Assembly: GCA_022616665.1 (NCBI GenBank) | Contig: JAKEFJ010000195.1 | Span: 1-43,091 of the forward strand | Length of the DNA: 43,091 nt | Direction of reading: 5' to 3' | Source: Acidobacteriota bacterium | GTDB taxonomy: Bacteria; Acidobacteriota; Polarisedimenticolia; Gp22-AA2; AA152 | Part shown: positions 39,458 through 43,091 of the stretch, piece after piece | Position numbering within the stretch: the first letter of the stretch is position 1 | How the letters are laid out: every line of letters begins with the position of its first letter | Notes under the pieces: generated by a model | Databases searched by the model: none | Told to the model about the DNA's origin: nothing | What the model saw: only the letters and a program-made list of their open reading frames with translations | Translations under genes and position numbers: made by a program

Positions 39458-40056
39458 TGGAATCGTGTGCCCGGGTCACCGGCCTCCTGCCAGAATTCGT
39501 CGAAGGAGAGATTCCGCTCGCCGACTCCGGCCGAGTCGGAGACCACCTTCGTGTCTGTGGTGCCTGCCGACGGAGGGCAGAAGGCCACCGCCGAACTTTG
39601 CAGGCTCTGGATTCTCTACCCCAGGTCGTTCCGCCGTCCGAATTGAGGCTTTTGGTGATGCGCCTGGTCCGCAAGAACCCTCTCTCCGTCGGCCGCAAGA
39701 GCGTGCCTCACCTGCGGCTGGTGAAAGCGATTTTCTGGGCAGCCTTCGTTGGCATGGCGTCTCTTACTTCGGGCGCCGGAGCCCTCTTCGTGGCGCGGGC
39801 CTCTCTGGGCAGAACCTCCCTCGCCGATCCCACTTTGCTTACCGATTGGCTCATCGCCCTCGGGCAGCTGGCTTTCTCCTTGGTCGTCAATGTGGCCACC
39901 CGGGCGGAAATCCCCTCCCTCTTCTCCACCCCCAGGAGCCTCACTTTCTGGGGAGGTGCATCGGGCTGGATGATCGTCCTGGGTGCCACCTGCGTGGCGA
40001 TGGCTTTCGGCATTCTCGCCACCGCCCGCGTTGTCTTCCGTCCGCGGAGCCGTTGA
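39457..40056 (+). CDS. Anti-sigma factor with zinc finger and three membrane helices
   Basis: 199 residues. The N-terminal zinc-binding anti-sigma domain has His30, Cys34 and Cys37 (DHLRVCGAC, HxxxCxxC) with Cys4 as probable fourth ligand. Then come three predicted membrane helices: about 90-112 (IFWAAFVGMASLTSGAGALF), about 127-147 (DWLIALGQLAFSLVVNVA) and about 168-190 (MIVLGATCVAMAFGILATA). It likely holds the upstream sigma factor at the membrane until a signal arrives. Three helices rather than one is less common for this class. Confidence 0.88.
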   Translation: MESCARVTGLLPEFVEGEIPLADSGRVGDHLRVCGACRRRAEGHRRTLQALDSLPQVVPPSELRLLVMRLVRKNPLSVGRKSVPHLRLVKAIFWAAFVGMASLTSGAGALFVARASLGRTSLADPTLLTDWLIALGQLAFSLVVNVATRAEIPSLFSTPRSLTFWGGASGWMIVLGATCVAMAFGILATARVVFRPRSR

Positions 40057-40134
40057 GTCCGTTCCCCATTTTCCTGCCTTTCGGATCTCCCGCTTCTCCG
40101 CGATGGTGCATGGGACCGCGCTCCGGGAAAATCT

Positions 40135-40163
40135 TTGACAATTCTTTGACTGAGCATTATATT
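40135..40163 (+). promoter_or_regulatory. Consensus sigma-70 promoter of prkA
   Basis: TTGACA (40135-40140) and TATATT (40158-40163) are separated by exactly 17 bases, about 110 bases before the prkA ATG. This is among the best matches in the window, and it leaves a leader of about 105 bases. Confidence 0.8.
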
Positions 40164-40275
40164 GCGCAACGGAGCGCCTCCGAGTGGAAGAACTATCTTC
40201 TTTCCAATAGGTTCCTGACGGCGGCGCAGGATTCATCAATCGAAACATCGAACCGGCTTGGGAGGCGGAGAGGCC

Positions 40276-42342
40276 ATGTCATCGGGCACCGAAGTAATCC
40301 AGATGATCGGCAGGCTCCAGGACTTGAAGGGTTTCAGGGACCAGCATTGGGAAGGAAGTTTCGAAGACTATCTGCAGATTGCCAGGCAGAACCCGCGCGT
40401 GACCCGCTCGGCATTCCAGCGGGTGTACGACATGATTCTCGCCCAGGGGACGCGGGAATACTACGAGTACAAGAAAAAAATCATTCACTACAATTACTTC
40501 GACGATAAAAGCCACGGCGGCGTGGACGCAGTTTTTGGATTGGACATTCCCCTGATGAAGATGGTGAATGTCTTCAAATCCGCGGCGAAGCGTTACGGAA
40601 CCGAACGGCGCGTGTTGCTCCTCCATGGCCCAGTCGGCAGCTCAAAAAGCACGATCGTCCGACTCCTCAAGAAGGGGCTCGAGGACTACTCGCGCACCCC
40701 GGAGGGTGCCGTTTACACTTTTTCCTGGATCGTGGATGAGGAGAATACCCGGAAGAAGCAGGATCAGGCGGTGGCGGAAATCCCCTGCCCCATGCACGAG
40801 GAGCCGCTGCACCTCATCCCCTTGGACCTGAGGGGCGAGATTCTCTCCAAGCTCAGTGAGGGGAAACCCGAGACCGAGCGGATCTCCGTGGAAGGGGACC
40901 TCTGCCCGGCCTGCCGGCAGCAATACAAGGAGCTGAACCTCCGGTTCGGCGGCGACTGGACCCGGATCATCTCCCACGTGAAGGTTCGCAGACTGATCCT
41001 TTCGGAGAAGGATCGAATCGGTGTCGGAACGTTCCAGCCCAAGGACGAGAAAAACCAGGACTCCACCGAGCTCACGGGGGACATCAACTACAGGAAGATC
41101 GCCGAATACGGGGCCGATTCGGATCCCCGGGCCTTCAACTTCGACGGCGAGTTCAACATCGCCAACCGGGGCCTCATCGAGTTCGTGGAAGTGCTGAAGC
41201 TGGACGTGGCATTCCTCTACGACCTGCTGGGCGCTTCCCAGGAGCACAAAATCAAGCCCAAGAAATTCGCCCAGTGCGACATCGATGAGGTCATCATCGG
41301 CCACACCAACGAGCCCGAGTACCGCAAACTGCAGCACAATGAGTTCATGGAGGCATTGCGGGATCGGACGGTGAAAATCGACATTCCGTACATCACCAAG
41401 CTCGCCGAGGAAATCAAGATTTACGAGAAGGACTACAACCCAGCCCGAATTCGCGGCAAGCACATCGCGCCGCATACCATCGAGATGGCCGCCATGTGGG
41501 CCATCCTCACGCGTGTTGAGGAGCCCAAGAAGGCGGACTTGACGCTGCTCCAGAAACTGAAGCTTTACAACGGAAAGACGCTCCCGGGTTTCACCGAGGA
41601 CAACGTCAAGGAGTTGCGGAAGGAAGCGATGCGCGAGGGGATGGACGGCATCTCTCCGCGCTACATCCAGGACAAGATCAGCAATGCCCTGGTTTCGGAC
41701 AAGGGAGAGGGATGCATCAATCCCTTCATGGTGCTCAACGAGCTGGAAAGCGGGCTAAAGCACCACTCCCTGCTCACCAACGAGGAGCTGCGGAAGCGTT
41801 ACCGGGACCTGCTTTCGGTGGTCAAGCAGGAATACGAGGACATCGCCAAGAACGAGGTCCAGCGGGCCATCTCGGCGGACGAGGAGGCCATCAGCCGCCT
41901 GTGCGCCAATTACATCGACAATATCAAGGCGTATACCCAGAAGGAGCGGGTCCGGAACAAGTACACGGGCCAGGACGAGGAGCCCGACGAACGGCTCATG
42001 CGCTCCATCGAAGAGAAGATCGACATCCCGGAGAATCGCAAGGACGATTTCAGGCGGGAGATCATGAACTACATCGGCGCTCTGGCCGTGGAGCGCAAGA
42101 CCTTCAACTACCGCACCAACGAGCGGCTTCACAAGGCCCTGGAGCTCAAGTTGTTCGAGGATCAGAAGGACTCCATCAAGCTCACGAGCCTGGTGAGCAG
42201 CGTGGTGGACAAGGAAACCCAGGAGAAGATTGACGTGGTCAAGAGCCGCCTCATCAAAGATTACGGCTACTGTGACGTCTGCGCCACAGACGTGCTGAAC
42301 TACATCGCCAGCATCTTCGCCCGGGGGGACGCGCGGGACTGA
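40276..42342 (+). CDS. prkA: PrkA family serine protein kinase
   Basis: 688 residues from ATG 40276, with GGAG at 40267-40270. The N-terminal AAA domain has an unusual Walker A typical of Prk[10 protein letters not shown] (about 116-124), and [19 protein letters not shown] before it. A Cys/His set ([10 protein letters not shown], then LCPACRQQY) could bind zinc. The C-terminal half (about 400-680) is the PrkA-specific domain. In enterobacteria its homologue YeaG works with YeaH and YcgB/SpoVR in stress and stationary-phase responses. The next gene here is a YeaH homologue. Confidence 0.95.
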   Translation: MSSGTEVIQMIGRLQDLKGFRDQHWEGSFEDYLQIARQNPRVTRSAFQRVYDMILAQGTREYYEYKKKIIHYNYFDDKSHGGVDAVFGLDIPLMKMVNVFKSAAKRYGTERRVLLLHGPVGSSKSTIVRLLKKGLEDYSRTPEGAVYTFSWIVDEENTRKKQDQAVAEIPCPMHEEPLHLIPLDLRGEILSKLSEGKPETERISVEGDLCPACRQQYKELNLRFGGDWTRIISHVKVRRLILSEKDRIGVGTFQPKDEKNQDSTELTGDINYRKIAEYGADSDPRAFNFDGEFNIANRGLIEFVEVLKLDVAFLYDLLGASQEHKIKPKKFAQCDIDEVIIGHTNEPEYRKLQHNEFMEALRDRTVKIDIPYITKLAEEIKIYEKDYNPARIRGKHIAPHTIEMAAMWAILTRVEEPKKADLTLLQKLKLYNGKTLPGFTEDNVKELRKEAMREGMDGISPRYIQDKISNALVSDKGEGCINPFMVLNELESGLKHHSLLTNEELRKRYRDLLSVVKQEYEDIAKNEVQRAISADEEAISRLCANYIDNIKAYTQKERVRNKYTGQDEEPDERLMRSIEEKIDIPENRKDDFRREIMNYIGALAVERKTFNYRTNERLHKALELKLFEDQKDSIKLTSLVSSVVDKETQEKIDVVKSRLIKDYGYCDVCATDVLNYIASIFARGDARD

Positions 42343-42414
42343 AGAAAACCGCCCCGCAACGAGCCGGGGCCCCTCCCTTTAGCGTCCCTCCCCGGGGCGA
42401 TCCCGGATTCCACC

Positions 42415-43091
42415 ATGATCCTTCGAATCGAGCAGGACCACCATCGCTTCAAGCAAATCATCCGCGGAAAGATCAAGCAGGATCTGCGTAAGTACATCTC
42501 CCGTGGCGAGCTCATCGGTCGTCGAGGCAAGGAGCTCATCAGCATTCCCCTGCCGCAGATCTCCATCCCCCATTTCGTGCATGGCAGCCGCCAGGCGGGA
42601 GGGGTGGGCCAGGGCGAGGGAGACGTCGGGACGGTGCTGGGCGCCGCCCAGCCCGAGGATGGCACCGGACAGGCCGGTGACGCCCCGGGCCAGCACATTC
42701 TCGAGGTGGAGGTCAGCCTGGAGGAGCTGGCGGAGATGCTCGGAGAGGAGCTGGAGCTTCCCCGCATCGAGCCCAGGGGGAAGAAGAACATCGTGACCGA
42801 GAAGTCCAAATACACCGGCATCGCCCCAACGGGCCCGGAGACCCTGAGGCATTTCCGGCGTACCTACAAGGAGATGTTGAAGCGCTCTCTGGCCAGCGGG
42901 ACGTACCGCCGCTCGATCCCTGCTCCTTTCATCATCCGGGAAGACAAGCGGTACCGTACCTGGAAGCCCACCATCCTGCCCGAGACCACCGCAGCCATTC
43001 TGTACATGATGGATGTCTCGGGCTCGATGGGGGAGGAGCAGAAGGAAATCGTCCGGATCGAGTCGTTCTGGATCGACACCTGGCTCAGGCA
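42415..43091 (+). CDS. YeaH/YhbH DUF444 protein (truncated by window end)
   Basis: At least 225 residues, cut by the window edge. It begins [20 protein letters not shown] and has [18 protein letters not shown], then a Gly-rich stretch. The family-typical [20 protein letters not shown] comes before a von Willebrand A domain whose metal-site motif DVSGSMGEE is present near residue 203. ATG 42415 is the first start after prkA, 72 bases downstream, and probably shares its transcript. A SpoVR/YcgB gene would be expected next. Confidence 0.92.
   Translation, partial: MILRIEQDHHRFKQIIRGKIKQDLRKYISRGELIGRRGKELISIPLPQISIPHFVHGSRQAGGVGQGEGDVGTVLGAAQPEDGTGQAGDAPGQHILEVEVSLEELAEMLGEELELPRIEPRGKKNIVTEKSKYTGIAPTGPETLRHFRRTYKEMLKRSLASGTYRRSIPAPFIIREDKRYRTWKPTILPETTAAILYMMDVSGSMGEEQKEIVRIESFWIDTWLR

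Noticed and set aside
42343-42414. Possible terminator between prkA and the YeaH-like gene
   Set aside because: CCCCG/CGGGG can pair but there is no U-tract, and the two genes are commonly co-transcribed.
1-43091. CRISPR arrays, insertion sequences, prophage, tRNA genes or a defence island
   Set aside because: No regular direct repeats with spacers, transposase, integrase, phage or tRNA-like sequence was recognised; gene content is core chromosomal.

Overview
The window looks like ordinary chromosome from a GC-rich Gram-negative bacterium with a full outer membrane (BamA, Skp, LpxD, FabZ, LpxA, LolCD, a Tol-Pal type CpoB and a TonB-like protein are all present). The left edge holds the first ~77 nt of a 16S rRNA gene on the minus strand. 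Its sequence, the order lolC-lolD-...-bamA-skp-lpxD-fabZ-lpxA-Gfo/Idh, and a secreted FG-GAP/thrombospondin-3/dockerin protein suggest an Acidobacteriota or deltaproteobacteria-like lineage. I cannot settle the phylum from 77 nt of rRNA. I see no insertion sequence, prophage, CRISPR array or tRNA.

Layout. (1) 1-350: 16S 5' end with a consensus promoter and boxA (minus), diverging from the leader of the rimP operon. (2) 413-10639, plus strand: rimP-nusA-infB-ylxP-rbfA-truB, then rpsO, pnp and a MshEN/GAF-like protein. This is the classic translation/transcription/RNA-decay cluster, with a long inverted repeat between rpsO and pnp. (3) 10677-14318: an AMMECR1 protein facing three minus-strand genes (LysM protein, CpoB-like lipoprotein, rsmD). 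(4) 14425-18068: a large plus-strand secreted, calcium-binding type protein whose signal peptide appears to be encoded upstream of its only ATG. (5) 18082-38641: an unbroken ~20 kb minus-strand run. Read in the direction of transcription it has two GGDEF-PilZ paralogues, tsaB, rimI, a DUF465 gene, psd, pssA, a Usg-like Asd pseudoenzyme, a periplasmic coiled-coil protein, lolC, lolD, clpC, bamA, skp, lpxD, fabZ, lpxA, a Gfo/Idh oxidoreductase, a serine hydrolase and a TonB-like protein. Many of these genes overlap by 1-20 bases. (6) 38725-40056, plus strand: an ECF sigma factor and its zinc-finger anti-sigma factor. (7) 40135-43091: a consensus promoter driving prkA, then the start of a YeaH/DUF444 gene cut by the window edge.

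How the genes work together. Region 5 gathers phospholipid synthesis (psd, pssA), lipid A synthesis (lpxD, lpxA, perhaps GnnA-type sugar modification), lipoprotein export (lolC, lolD) and outer-membrane protein assembly (bamA, skp), with a ClpC unfoldase in the middle. Cyclic di-GMP appears twice: in the GGDEF-PilZ pair at the head of region 5, and in the MshEN protein behind pnp.

The most unusual feature is BamA. It carries about eight tandem EF-hand-type calcium loops inside extracellular loop 6, directly after the conserved (V/L)RxF motif, and a separate 83-residue charged helix/linker inserted in POTRA3. Together with the calcium-repeat secreted protein of region 4, this suggests a cell surface whose assembly or structure depends on calcium.
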